The notes under the pieces were generated by a model. That model had not been told where the DNA came from and did no database searches. It worked only from the letters and a program-made list of their open reading frames with translations. 64,000 bases of DNA, taken from Bacteroidaceae bacterium (GTDB taxonomy: Bacteria > Bacteroidota > Bacteroidia > Bacteroidales > Bacteroidaceae). The stretch is from assembly GCA_017469525.1 (NCBI GenBank), contig JAFUGG010000045.1, positions 1-64,000 of the forward strand, given 5' to 3'. Each line of letters starts with the position of its first letter. Position 1 is the stretch's first letter. The translations under genes were made by a program, and so were the position numbers. This document shows, piece after piece, positions 10,801-18,736 of this stretch.

Positions 10801-11054
10801 GCTGGCCCGACGAGGACAAGCCAGGCATGGAGAACGTGATGAAGATGATAGCAGATCACCGGTTCGACCTTGTCGTCAACATCCCCAAGAACCGTACCAG
10901 CAGGGAGCTCACCAATGGCTATAAGATTCGTCGCGCAGCCATCGACCACAACATTCCACTCATTACGAACGCACGCCTTGCGAGTGCATTCATTGAGTCC
11001 TTCTGCACGTTGTCTGTAGAAGACCTCAGCATCAAGAGCTGGAACGAATACTAA
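7833..11054 (+). CDS. carB: Carbamoyl-phosphate synthase large subunit, CAD-like type
   Basis: This 1073-aa protein is full length and makes carbamoyl phosphate from bicarbonate, ATP and glutamine-derived ammonia. It has two ATP-grasp halves (about 1-550 and 551-930) and a C-terminal MGS-like allosteric domain (about 930-1073). The N-terminus reads [20 protein letters not shown]. This, along with [29 protein letters not shown] and [20 protein letters not shown], matches what I recall of eukaryotic CAD/CPS1 rather than the usual bacterial GQACEFDYSG form. No carA is adjacent, so the glutaminase subunit must be elsewhere. Expression appears controlled by the upstream attenuator. Confidence 0.95.
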   Translation: [1073 protein letters not shown]

Positions 11055-11056
11055 GT

Positions 11057-11160
11057 GAGTCCATAGTCCATAGTTGTGAGTCCATAGTCATGAGGCAGCG
11101 CGTCTCTTTGCCTGCTGCGTCCCCCGACAATGAGCTCATAACTATGGACTATGAACTAAA
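11057..11160. repeat. Inverted-repeat spacer built of gtccata heptads
   Basis: Arms 11062-11080 and 11135-11153 are complementary at 18 of 19 positions. Both arms contain tandem or near-tandem heptamers (catagtc/gtccata). There is no T run, so terminator activity between carB and the next gene is uncertain. Confidence 0.6.
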
Positions 11161-11177
11161 GACTATGAACTAACAAG

Positions 11178-12422
11178 ATGCACATCCTCGAGCTCCCTTC
11201 TTTCTTCCCTCCTCATGGCGGTCTGTTCTGTCTGGAGCAGGCCAAGGCTCTGAAGGCGATGGGGCACGAAGTACGCATTGTGAGCGTCGTGGAGCTGAGC
11301 CTTACGAAGGACCACCAGTTCTACTTCACAGCCCCATGGCAGGAGGAGAGAATGGAGATGGAGGGTGTGGAAGTCTTTCGTCTGTATATGCGGGCCGTGC
11401 CGAAAGCAGTCCGCAGGAACATCAGCCATTGGACAGAGCTTTGCCAAAAGGCAGTCGAGCGGTACGTCCGCCTGTATGGTAAGCCCGACGTGCTGCACGC
11501 TCATTGCTGCAAGAACGCGGGTCTGGCGGCCAGGGCAATCTCAGAGCAGTTCGACATCCCTTTCTTCATTACCGAACACCTCTCGTCCGGACTCTTCGAA
11601 CGTGATTTTGGCAAGGGTTGGCAACGGCATGTGTGGCTGAAAGAGGAGATGCGATGGACCTACGAAGCCGCAGCCTGTGTCATTCCCGTCAGCAGTGAAT
11701 TGGTGGACGACCTTGCTCCCTTCTTCGGCAAAGCCTATCGCTATCAAGTCATGTCGAACATCGTCGATACGGATTTCTTCTGCCCCAGCCTCACCCCCGA
11801 CCCCTCTCCCGTGGGAGAGGGGAGTGGGCTGCTGGTTTCTCCCCTCTCGAGAGGGGTCGGGGGTGAGGCCAGGTCTGTGGTCCGCTTCTGTTGCCTGGCT
11901 CTTGCCGATATTTACGGAAAGGGTTACGACGTGCTTGCCGAGGCCATGCAATACTTGCCTGAAAGCGTCGAGCTGCACATCGCAGGCCAGGGGACCGATT
12001 CGCCAGCCATGCAGAAGCTCTTTCAGGTTCCCCTCTCCCACGGGAGAGGGGTTAGGGGTGAGGCTTCTCATAGCCGCGTCCACTTGTACGGATTCTTGGA
12101 CAAAGTCGGTGTGCGCGACTTGCTCTGGCAGAGCGATGCCCTCGTCCTGCCCAGCCGCAGCGAAGCCCAGCCGTTGGTCGTTCTCGAGGCCCTCGCCACA
12201 GGCATCCCCGCCGTTGCCACCGAGAGCGTTCCCGCCTCGCTTCGCATCCCCGGAGCTGTACTCATTGCGCCCATCGGCGATGCTCGTGCTTTGGCCGAGA
12301 AGATGAAGGAAGCGATGGACATAAAGCCTTCCGCCGACTACTGTGAAGCAGTTCGCCGCCTGGCATCGCCTGCGGCCGTGGCTGAAAAACTGACCCGCCT
12401 TTTCGAATCCGCCATACTTTGA
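11178..12422 (+). CDS. GT4-family glycosyltransferase with two inserted palindromic elements
   Basis: This 414-aa GT-B fold glycosyltransferase has an N-terminal acceptor domain with FFPPHGGLFCLEQAKAL and a C-terminal nucleotide-sugar domain with SRSEAQPLVVLEALATGIP, the GT4 EX7E signature region. It has no signal peptide and is cytosolic. Two stretches look foreign: residues about 204-231 and 285-297. They are encoded by GC-rich palindromic elements at 11788-11869 and 12030-12065 and read in frame without stops. The insertions fall around the inter-domain region, so activity may be kept. Donor and acceptor are unknown, and no polysaccharide cluster is adjacent. Confidence 0.88.
   Translation: MHILELPSFFPPHGGLFCLEQAKALKAMGHEVRIVSVVELSLTKDHQFYFTAPWQEERMEMEGVEVFRLYMRAVPKAVRRNISHWTELCQKAVERYVRLYGKPDVLHAHCCKNAGLAARAISEQFDIPFFITEHLSSGLFERDFGKGWQRHVWLKEEMRWTYEAAACVIPVSSELVDDLAPFFGKAYRYQVMSNIVDTDFFCPSLTPDPSPVGEGSGLLVSPLSRGVGGEARSVVRFCCLALADIYGKGYDVLAEAMQYLPESVELHIAGQGTDSPAMQKLFQVPLSHGRGVRGEASHSRVHLYGFLDKVGVRDLLWQSDALVLPSRSEAQPLVVLEALATGIPAVATESVPASLRIPGAVLIAPIGDARALAEKMKEAMDIKPSADYCEAVRRLASPAAVAEKLTRLFESAIL
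11788..11869. repeat. In-frame palindromic element 1 in the GT4 gene
   Basis: A perfect 21-bp inverted repeat (11788-11808 with 11849-11869) encloses two smaller palindromes, cccctctccc/gggagagggg and cccctctcgagagggg. It encodes LTPDPSPVGEG and PLSRGVGGEA within the glycosyltransferase. Confidence 0.9.
12030..12065. repeat. In-frame palindromic element 2 in the GT4 gene (half form)
   Basis: The hairpin cccctctccc/gggagagggg is followed by gttaggggtgaggc, the same tail as element 1. It adds PLSHGRGVRGEA to the protein. Confidence 0.85.
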
Positions 12423-12469
12423 AAAAGGACATTCAGCGACAAAGCATCCGACATCCTATGCCGTGTCAG

Positions 12470-12535
12470 TTTTTCCCATACATGGGAAAAGCCAAATTCC
12501 TATATCTTGTTGGCCTTTCCCATGCATGGGAAAAA
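12470..12535. repeat. 22-bp-period palindromic array
   Basis: Three 22-bp units start at 12470, 12492 and 12514. Units 1 and 3 carry near-identical palindromes (ttttcccat ac atgggaaaa; tttcccat gc atgggaaa) with centres exactly 44 bp apart. The middle unit has ccaa/ttgg ends. The array lies between the GT4 gene and the next secreted-protein gene. No function is assigned. Confidence 0.75.
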
Positions 12536-12657
12536 CCGATGCCCCCATAAGGTATCTTTTTCCTCCCTTGCAGGATTAAACCTTTTCTGTCTGTTTATGT
12601 CAAAAAAGTGGTAGTAATATAGTTAGAAGAAAACGTATTGTAAAAAACATTATCAAG

Positions 12658-14091
12658 ATGAAGAAAACTCTACTCATGCTTTGTGCACTCTTTTGTGCTT
12701 CACAGACCATTTCCGCCCTCACCATCGAGAACGGCCAGTACTACACGATTGCTAACCGCAACGACGTCAATCTCTATGTGAAGGACACGGGCGTCGATGT
12801 CATCCAGATGGGCAGCCTCGACGATGCCTGCTATTGGCAGTTCATCGCGACCGCTAACGAAGGCTGCTACTACGTCAGGAACAAGAGGACCGGCCGCTAT
12901 GCCCAGCAGTGCAGCACCTCCACGGAGGTCAACGTCCTCATGGGTGATACTCCTGTTGAATACCGTGTGAAGGAATGTACGGTCGAGGGAACCGATATGT
13001 TCGGCCTCGCCTCCACCAATCTCAGCAACACGGAGTTCACCTCCGGCTGCATTGGCTGGAACTGGAAGAACGACAACACCGTGCAGACCTTCGCTGCCGC
13101 TGCCGGCACCAACCACCGCTCCTTCTGGAAGCTCACCCTCGTCACTCCGCCCATGACTATCAGTACGGACAAGGTCTACATCATGTCGAACCGCAACGAC
13201 AACAACGTTTATATCAAAGACAATGGCGGCGAGGAACTGGCGATGGGCGGTTTGGACAATGCCAGCCTCTGGCAGTTCGAGGACGCAGGCAGCGGGCAGT
13301 TCTATGTCAAGAACGTTAAGACAGGTCGCTATGCACAGGCATGTGCCGCCTCGGCCGAAGTGCCCGTCACGATGGGCAACGCTCCTGTGGCATATGTCAT
13401 CGTGAACTGTAGCGACCAGGAAGGCAAGGACTGCTTCGGCCTCACCTCAGCAGACATGAGCAACACCGCCTTCACCGACGGCTGCATCGGCTGGAACTGG
13501 CGCAACGACAATGTCGTTCAGACCTTCGCCGCCAAGGCAGGAACGAACCATCGCTCCTTCTGGAAGTTCACAGAGCTCGAGCCTCAGAACATCTCCGCTG
13601 CAGGCTATGCCACCTATTGCGCTACAGAGGATGTCCTCGTTCTCGGGGCACAGGCATATAAAGGCATCGTCGGCAGCACGTATGTCAGTCTTGAGGAAGT
13701 CAGCGACGTGCCAGCAGGCTCTGCCGTCGTGCTCAAGGGAAACCTTTATGCCACCGTTGCAAAAACGGCCAGCAGCGACATGACAGGCAACGCCTTGGAG
13801 CCTTCGACTGGCATCACATCAGATGGCACTCAGTATATTCTGGCCGAAAAGGAAGGCCAGGTAGGCTTCTATAAGGCTGCTGTGGGCACAACCATTCCTG
13901 CTGGAAAGGCATATTTCACCAGTGTCTCAGGCATCAAGGCCTTCTACTTCGAAGGTGATGATGCAACCGGCATAAATGAAGAATTAAGAATTAAGAATGA
14001 AGAATCTTCAATCTACAACATTGCTGGCCAGCGCTTGCAGAAGATGCAGAAAGGCATCAATATTGTTGGTGGCAAGAAAGTCCTTTATTGA
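12658..14091 (+). CDS. Secreted protein with two copies of an uncharacterised beta-rich module
   Basis: This 477-aa protein has a clear signal peptide (1-20, LLMLCALFCASQTISA). Two tandem modules of about 135 residues follow (about 22-160 and 165-300). Each begins with YYTIANRND- or VYIMSNRND-like strands, has a middle TGRYAQ motif, and ends AGTNHRSFWK. The repeats with conserved aromatic residues suggest a carbohydrate-binding or lectin-like fold, but I do not recognise a named family. A third copy ends the sulfatase encoded 13 bp downstream. The C-terminal part (about 310-440) is another beta domain. The last 25 residues (YNIAGQRLQKMQKGINIVGG) look like a secretion-sorting tail. A heptad repeat inserts NEELRIKNEE just before that tail. 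Confidence 0.75.
   Translation: MKKTLLMLCALFCASQTISALTIENGQYYTIANRNDVNLYVKDTGVDVIQMGSLDDACYWQFIATANEGCYYVRNKRTGRYAQQCSTSTEVNVLMGDTPVEYRVKECTVEGTDMFGLASTNLSNTEFTSGCIGWNWKNDNTVQTFAAAAGTNHRSFWKLTLVTPPMTISTDKVYIMSNRNDNNVYIKDNGGEELAMGGLDNASLWQFEDAGSGQFYVKNVKTGRYAQACAASAEVPVTMGNAPVAYVIVNCSDQEGKDCFGLTSADMSNTAFTDGCIGWNWRNDNVVQTFAAKAGTNHRSFWKFTELEPQNISAAGYATYCATEDVLVLGAQAYKGIVGSTYVSLEEVSDVPAGSAVVLKGNLYATVAKTASSDMTGNALEPSTGITSDGTQYILAEKEGQVGFYKAAVGTTIPAGKAYFTSVSGIKAFYFEGDDATGINEELRIKNEESSIYNIAGQRLQKMQKGINIVGGKKVLY
13975..14002. repeat. Heptad repeat inside the coding sequence
   Basis: Four tandem heptamers (aatgaag, aattaag, aattaag, aatgaag) are translated within the protein just before its C-terminal sorting-like tail. 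Confidence 0.8.
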
Positions 14092-14104
14092 AAAACGACA
14101 ATCT

Positions 14105-17074
14105 ATGCGACACAAATATAATCGCTCACTGATTGCGCTGCCGGCTTTGTTGCCGGCAGTTGCAATTGCACAAGAGGCACAGCGCCCCAACATCATGCTC
14201 ATCGTCGTGGACGACATGGGCTATTCCGACCTCAATTGCTTCGGCGGCGAAGTGGAGAGCCCTAATCTTGACGCCCTTGCCGCCTCGGGTATGCGCTTCA
14301 CGCAATTCTACAACTCAGGTCGCAGCTGTCCCTCGCGGGCCCAGCTTTTGACAGGTCGCTATGCACAAACCGTCGGCATCACCGGCATGGGATTGAGTCT
14401 CACGCATGACTGCGTGACGATTCCCGAAGTGCTTCGCGAAGCCGGCTACCACACGGGCATGAGTGGCAAGTGGCACCTTTCGCTGACGCAGGGCATAGGT
14501 AATAAGGAGGACCAGATGAAGTGGCTTTCTCATCAGAGTTACTTCGACAATCGTCCCTTCGCACCCCTCGACACATATCCCTGCAACCGAGGCTTCGACC
14601 AGCACTGGGGGACCATTTGGGGCGTGACAGACCACTTTGACCCCTTCTCCCTCGTACATAACGAGGAGCCCATCTTCACGGACAGCATTCCCTCCGACTT
14701 CTACTATGCCGACTTTGTGGCAGACAAAGCCATCGACATGATGGACGAAATGACCGCGGACGGCAAGCCGTTCTTCATGTATGTGGCTTTTCAGGAACCG
14801 CACTGGCCCGTACAAGCTAAGCCTCAGGATATAGCGAAGTACAAAGGCAAGTTCGACGAGGGATGGGATGTGCTTCGTGAACGTCGCTATCAGCGTATGC
14901 TGGAGCTTGGCCTTATCAAAGCCGAGGAGATGCCTGTCGCCACCAATGCCTCCGGACGCAAGTGGGAGGACGAAGCGGACAAAGCATTCCAATCGGCAAA
15001 CATGGAGGTGCATGCTGCTATGGTGGATTGTGTGGACCAGAACATCGGCCGCATCATTGAAGAATTGAAGCGTCGGGGCATCTTCGACAATACTCTTATC
15101 ATCTTTACATCCGACAATGGTGCTTCGAGCGAGAACTACAATATCGGAGAGTTCGACCGCCATGACCGCACGCGCGACGGGCAGATGGTAGTGCATAACT
15201 CACCTATGCCGGGAAGTCAGCTCACCTATAACTATCTTCATAACGGATGGGCTGGTGCAGTCAATACACCTTATCGTTACTGGAAGACGACGCAGTTCCA
15301 TGGCGGGACGGCAGCACCTACCATAGTTCATTGGCCGGCAGGTATGGCAGAGGGCAAGGAGGGGACGATAATGTCGCAGCCTTGCAGTTTCCTTGACGTG
15401 ATGCCGACGTGTATGGAGCTTGCCGGCGCGACCTATCCCTCTTTCTATTCGGGAAACAGCATCAAGCCGATGTGCGATGAAGCCCGCAGCATTGTGCCGT
15501 TGCTCCAAGACAAAGACAGCTGGGACGATGAGCGCACGATGTATTGGGAGCACGAGAATGGCAAGGCTGTCCGCAAGGGCAATTGGCGGCTTACCGCCCT
15601 TGCAAATGGTGGCTGGCAGCTCTTTGACCTTGCTCTCGACCTCTCGGAGACAAACAATGTTGCTGCAGAATATCCAGATAAGGTTCGCGAGCTGAAGAGC
15701 CTCTGGAATGCCTGGGCAAAGAGTGTAGGCCTTAATGTCGCAGAAGATATATCGGAGACAAAGACAGAGCTCATCTTTCATTATCCCTTCGATGGCAATC
15801 TCGAGGATGGTTCTCCTTCAAAGTACGTGCTCACGCCCAGTGCCAATGGTGTTTCCTATGCCACGGGAAGACTTGGGCAGGCCCTCCGTCTCAGCGGCGA
15901 TGCCCAGTATCTTGACCTGAACACAGCAGGCATCTTCGATACCCGGGTAACGCAGACGACATTCTGTGCTTGGGTCTTTGATGAGAATACTACGGCTCCG
16001 GATGCAAACAATCAGACAGAGAATGGCATGTATTTCCGCGATGAAGTAATTCTGGCTCAGAAGGACAATGCAGGCACCGGACGTATTTATCTTTATGGCA
16101 GGGCAGAAGCTCCGGTCGCTGGCGGCGAGCCTACCTTTATGTTCAACAACTTTCTGGGAGGCAGTCAGCATCGTGCTACCGCTGGTTCACTCAGGCCAGG
16201 CACGTGGCAACATGTAGCTATTGTTTGCGACCCCGTCGCCCAAAGCATTACCTATTATATAAATGGCGTGCGCGACTGCACCGTTTCGGCAGGCGCCTTC
16301 GAGACGTGTACCGGAGGTTTCCGCATTGGTGGCCATAAAGCTGGCAAAGATTATTTCAAGGGATACATAGATGACGCCTGGTTCTTCAAGGGTGTTCTCT
16401 CTGCTGACGAGATTCGACAGATTTACAACAATACCTTCGACCCCACACCTTACTATCCTGATAACGGCGGCGACGACCCCTCATCTGAAGACTGGCCACT
16501 GAAGGACCATGCCTATACCATCCGCAACTTCTCAAGTACGCCAGCCTATATGGTGGACAACAGGGACAGCGACAACCGCATAGCCTGCGAAGGCAGCGTG
16601 GGCGATGCTGCCTACTGGGTGTTCGAACCGACGGAAAACACGCGGTGCTATTATGTCCGCAATGTATTGACCGGCCGTTATATACAGGGCTACGCAAAGA
16701 CATCAGGCAATGCAGTCGCTATGGGAGACGAGAGTGTGGAGTATTACGTGGCACCTCAGACGAGCGAAGGCGGCAGGTATGGCTTTGCCTGTACCTCGGT
16801 GATGCCGTACGACTTCTCGTCCGGCACCATTGGCCTCAACTTGCGAACCGAGAGCAATCAGGCAAACTGCCTCGTCCAGACCTATGCCGCAGCAGCTGGA
16901 ACAAACCACCGCTCCTTCTGGACGCTCGACGAAGTGCCGGACGACATCATCACGGCCTTAAGTCCCATTCCGCTCAGGCTTCCAAAGGTCGCTTATGACC
17001 TTCAAGGTCGCCTTTGGCAAAAAAACAGCAAGGGCGTCAAGGTGCAGGAAGGTAAGAAGTATATGAAACAATAA
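14105..17074 (+). CDS. Secreted sulfatase with LamG and repeat-module C-terminus
   Basis: This is a 989-aa protein counted from ATG 14105, chosen because it gives a signal peptide (LIALPALLPAVAIAQ); the frame stays open upstream. The S1 sulfatase domain (about 26-560) has metal ligands VVDDMGYSD (Asp36, Asp37). The maturation motif reads S74-C75-P76-S77-R78, so the formylglycine position in (C/S)xPxR is Ser, not Cys. A LamG/concanavalin-like domain follows (about 560-780). Then comes one copy of the AGTNHRSFW module (about 810-950), shared with the preceding gene, and a sorting-like tail (YDLQGRLWQKNSKGVKVQ). It probably removes sulfate from host or algal glycans at the surface or in the periplasm. 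It needs a sulfatase-maturating enzyme encoded elsewhere. Confidence 0.9.
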   Translation: MRHKYNRSLIALPALLPAVAIAQEAQRPNIMLIVVDDMGYSDLNCFGGEVESPNLDALAASGMRFTQFYNSGRSCPSRAQLLTGRYAQTVGITGMGLSLTHDCVTIPEVLREAGYHTGMSGKWHLSLTQGIGNKEDQMKWLSHQSYFDNRPFAPLDTYPCNRGFDQHWGTIWGVTDHFDPFSLVHNEEPIFTDSIPSDFYYADFVADKAIDMMDEMTADGKPFFMYVAFQEPHWPVQAKPQDIAKYKGKFDEGWDVLRERRYQRMLELGLIKAEEMPVATNASGRKWEDEADKAFQSANMEVHAAMVDCVDQNIGRIIEELKRRGIFDNTLIIFTSDNGASSENYNIGEFDRHDRTRDGQMVVHNSPMPGSQLTYNYLHNGWAGAVNTPYRYWKTTQFHGGTAAPTIVHWPAGMAEGKEGTIMSQPCSFLDVMPTCMELAGATYPSFYSGNSIKPMCDEARSIVPLLQDKDSWDDERTMYWEHENGKAVRKGNWRLTALANGGWQLFDLALDLSETNNVAAEYPDKVRELKSLWNAWAKSVGLNVAEDISETKTELIFHYPFDGNLEDGSPSKYVLTPSANGVSYATGRLGQALRLSGDAQYLDLNTAGIFDTRVTQTTFCAWVFDENTTAPDANNQTENGMYFRDEVILAQKDNAGTGRIYLYGRAEAPVAGGEPTFMFNNFLGGSQHRATAGSLRPGTWQHVAIVCDPVAQSITYYINGVRDCTVSAGAFETCTGGFRIGGHKAGKDYFKGYIDDAWFFKGVLSADEIRQIYNNTFDPTPYYPDNGGDDPSSEDWPLKDHAYTIRNFSSTPAYMVDNRDSDNRIACEGSVGDAAYWVFEPTENTRCYYVRNVLTGRYIQGYAKTSGNAVAMGDESVEYYVAPQTSEGGRYGFACTSVMPYDFSSGTIGLNLRTESNQANCLVQTYAAAAGTNHRSFWTLDEVPDDIITALSPIPLRLPKVAYDLQGRLWQKNSKGVKVQEGKKYMKQ

Positions 17075-17096
17075 GGCAGGCCTGCAGGCGTTTGCG

Positions 17097-17195
17097 AACT
17101 TCTGCAGTCAACTTTGCCGACTTCTGCAGAGAACTTTGCCAACTTCTGCAGAGAACTTTGCCAACTTCTGCAGAGAAGTTTGCCGACTTCTCTCG
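17097..17195. repeat. 22-bp-period palindromic array between convergent genes
   Basis: Units start at 17097, 17119, 17141 and 17163, with a partial fifth at 17185. Each is 22 bp, with core tctgcaga and flank actttgcc or agtttgcc. Copies differ by one to three bases. The array sits between the sulfatase and rlpA stop codons. Confidence 0.9.
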
Positions 17196-17228
17196 TCGAA
17201 ATTCAAGGCTTGGCAGATGGGCAGGAAA

Positions 17229-17756
17229 TCAGTGACCTGTGAATGTCCACGAGGAGGTGATTTTCTTCAGCTCATCCGATACGTTTGTCGAGTCGCGTTC
17301 CCAAATCGGTTCAGGGAAAATGATAGGTGGAGCATATATGAGTTCCAGCTCAGGAACTTCAGTCAGACTGTCTTCCTTGACGCGATAAGGCACTTCGTTC
17401 GGCAGGATGGGGGTAATCTCCACCATGGCAAGACCAGCCCTTATGATGTCCAGTTCGCGTGCTGCAGCTCGGCTCAAGTCGATGATGCGCCCCTTGGAAT
17501 AAGGTCCTCGGTCTGTGACCCGCACATAGACGGTGCGGCCGTTGCGCGGGTTGCATACCTTCAATAAGGTTCCAAAGGGATACTTCCTGTGGGCACACGT
17601 CATGCCGTCCTTGTCGTAGGCCTCGCCGCTTGCCGTCCGACATCCGTGAAACTTGTCGGCATAGTACGAAGCATAACCCTTCGTAAGCCCTTGCGCCATA
17701 CAAGAGGGACTAAGGGTGAGGAGCATGAGGCACAGGAGAGGAAATAACTTCTTCAT
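17229..17756 (-). CDS. rlpA: RlpA-like double-psi beta-barrel protein
   Basis: This is a 175-aa exported protein. The start at 17756 is chosen because MKKLFPLLCLMLLTLSPSC is a signal peptide, possibly with a lipobox; an in-frame upstream ATG at 17798 would bury it. The DPBB domain (about 22-115) has the hallmark SYYADKFHGCRTASGE, MTCAHRKYPFGT and VRVTDRGPY segments of septal-ring RlpA proteins, which are murein hydrolases or peptidoglycan-binding proteins. It lacks the SPOR domain seen in many Proteobacterial members; the C-terminal 60 residues are of unknown role. Monocistronic and minus strand. Confidence 0.88.
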   Translation of the reverse strand: MKKLFPLLCLMLLTLSPSCMAQGLTKGYASYYADKFHGCRTASGEAYDKDGMTCAHRKYPFGTLLKVCNPRNGRTVYVRVTDRGPYSKGRIIDLSRAAARELDIIRAGLAMVEITPILPNEVPYRVKEDSLTEVPELELIYAPPIIFPEPIWERDSTNVSDELKKITSSWTFTGH

Positions 17757-17908
17757 AGGCTTATGTTGGTACGTCTTGTATGCATAAAACGGGTGCAAGT
17801 TACCTTTTTCTGTGTTATATCTGACAGAAAGATAGTTTTTTTTTGCTTAAAAGGCCTCAATATGATATTTTCTTAGTAAATTTGCGCACAAAATTGTGCA
17901 ATGAAGAA

Positions 17909-18727
17909 ATGAAAAAGACGATATTACCACTTCTGGCATGTGCATTGAGCCTTGGCCTGATGACCTCTTGTGTTTCAAACAAGAAGATGATATACCTGCA
18001 GGGCGCTACCCAAGAGTACGCCTTGCCTCAGGACATAGCCGAGCGCTTCGACCTGCAGGTGCAGCCCGACGACCAGCTTGCCATCTCCGTGGCGAGCAAG
18101 GACCCCGAGCTCCTCATGCGCTTCAACAACAACACCCTCATTGGTGGTGGCAACAACTCGCAGATGGGCTCCAATACCGTAAATGTCTCCTCGGGCGTCT
18201 CCTATTTCAGAGTGAACACCGAAGGCAACATCGAGTTCCCCATCTTCGGCACCATACACGTGGGCGGCATGACGACAGACCAGATATCGGCACTGATTAA
18301 AAAACGCATGGTCGATGAGGGCTACATCAACGATGCCGTGGTTAACACCAAGATAATGAGCTTCAAAGTGACGGTCATGGGCGACGTCAAGAACCCCGGC
18401 ACGCAAACATATCAGGGAGAGCGCCTCACCATCCTCGAGGCTCTTGGAAAGGCCGGCGACCTGACAAACAGCGCCTATCGCAACAACGTGCTCGTCATTC
18501 GAGAAGAGAACGGTCAGCGAAAGGCATACGAAGTTAACCTGCTCGACAATCAGGCCGTCTTCAGTTCCCCGGCATACTACTTACAACAAAACGACGTCAT
18601 CTACGTACAGCCCAACAAGAGCCAGCGCGTGAAGGGTAGCACCAGCTACACATGGCTGTCCGTCGGCAGTACAGTGGTCGGCATGATTGTCAGCGTTGTG
18701 TCTCTTATCGTAGCACTCAAAAGATAA
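17909..18727 (+). CDS. Wza/GumB-type polysaccharide export lipoprotein
   Basis: This 272-aa protein starts at the ATG that places a lipobox (LGLMTSC) near residue 22. A polysaccharide export (poly_export) domain (about 45-150) and a SLBB domain (about 155-235; VMGDVKNPGTQTY) follow, then a C-terminal hydrophobic segment (VGSTVVGMIVSVVSLIVAL). It would form the outer-membrane channel for capsule or exopolysaccharide. It is 9 bp from the BY-kinase gene and surely co-transcribed with it. A -7 box TAAATTTG at 17877-17884 is the likely promoter. Confidence 0.92.
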   Translation: MKKTILPLLACALSLGLMTSCVSNKKMIYLQGATQEYALPQDIAERFDLQVQPDDQLAISVASKDPELLMRFNNNTLIGGGNNSQMGSNTVNVSSGVSYFRVNTEGNIEFPIFGTIHVGGMTTDQISALIKKRMVDEGYINDAVVNTKIMSFKVTVMGDVKNPGTQTYQGERLTILEALGKAGDLTNSAYRNNVLVIREENGQRKAYEVNLLDNQAVFSSPAYYLQQNDVIYVQPNKSQRVKGSTSYTWLSVGSTVVGMIVSVVSLIVALKR

Positions 18728-18736
18728 CAGAACTTT

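Noticed and set aside
11788..11869. Insertion sequence remnant
   Set aside because: There is no transposase fragment or target-site duplication, and the segment is read in frame; it fits a palindromic element better.
13997..14104. Upstream extension of the sulfatase
   Set aside because: It overlaps the preceding gene and would bury the signal peptide that starts at 14105.
17097..17195. CRISPR array
   Set aside because: The repeats are contiguous 22-bp units with no unique spacers, and no cas genes are in the window.
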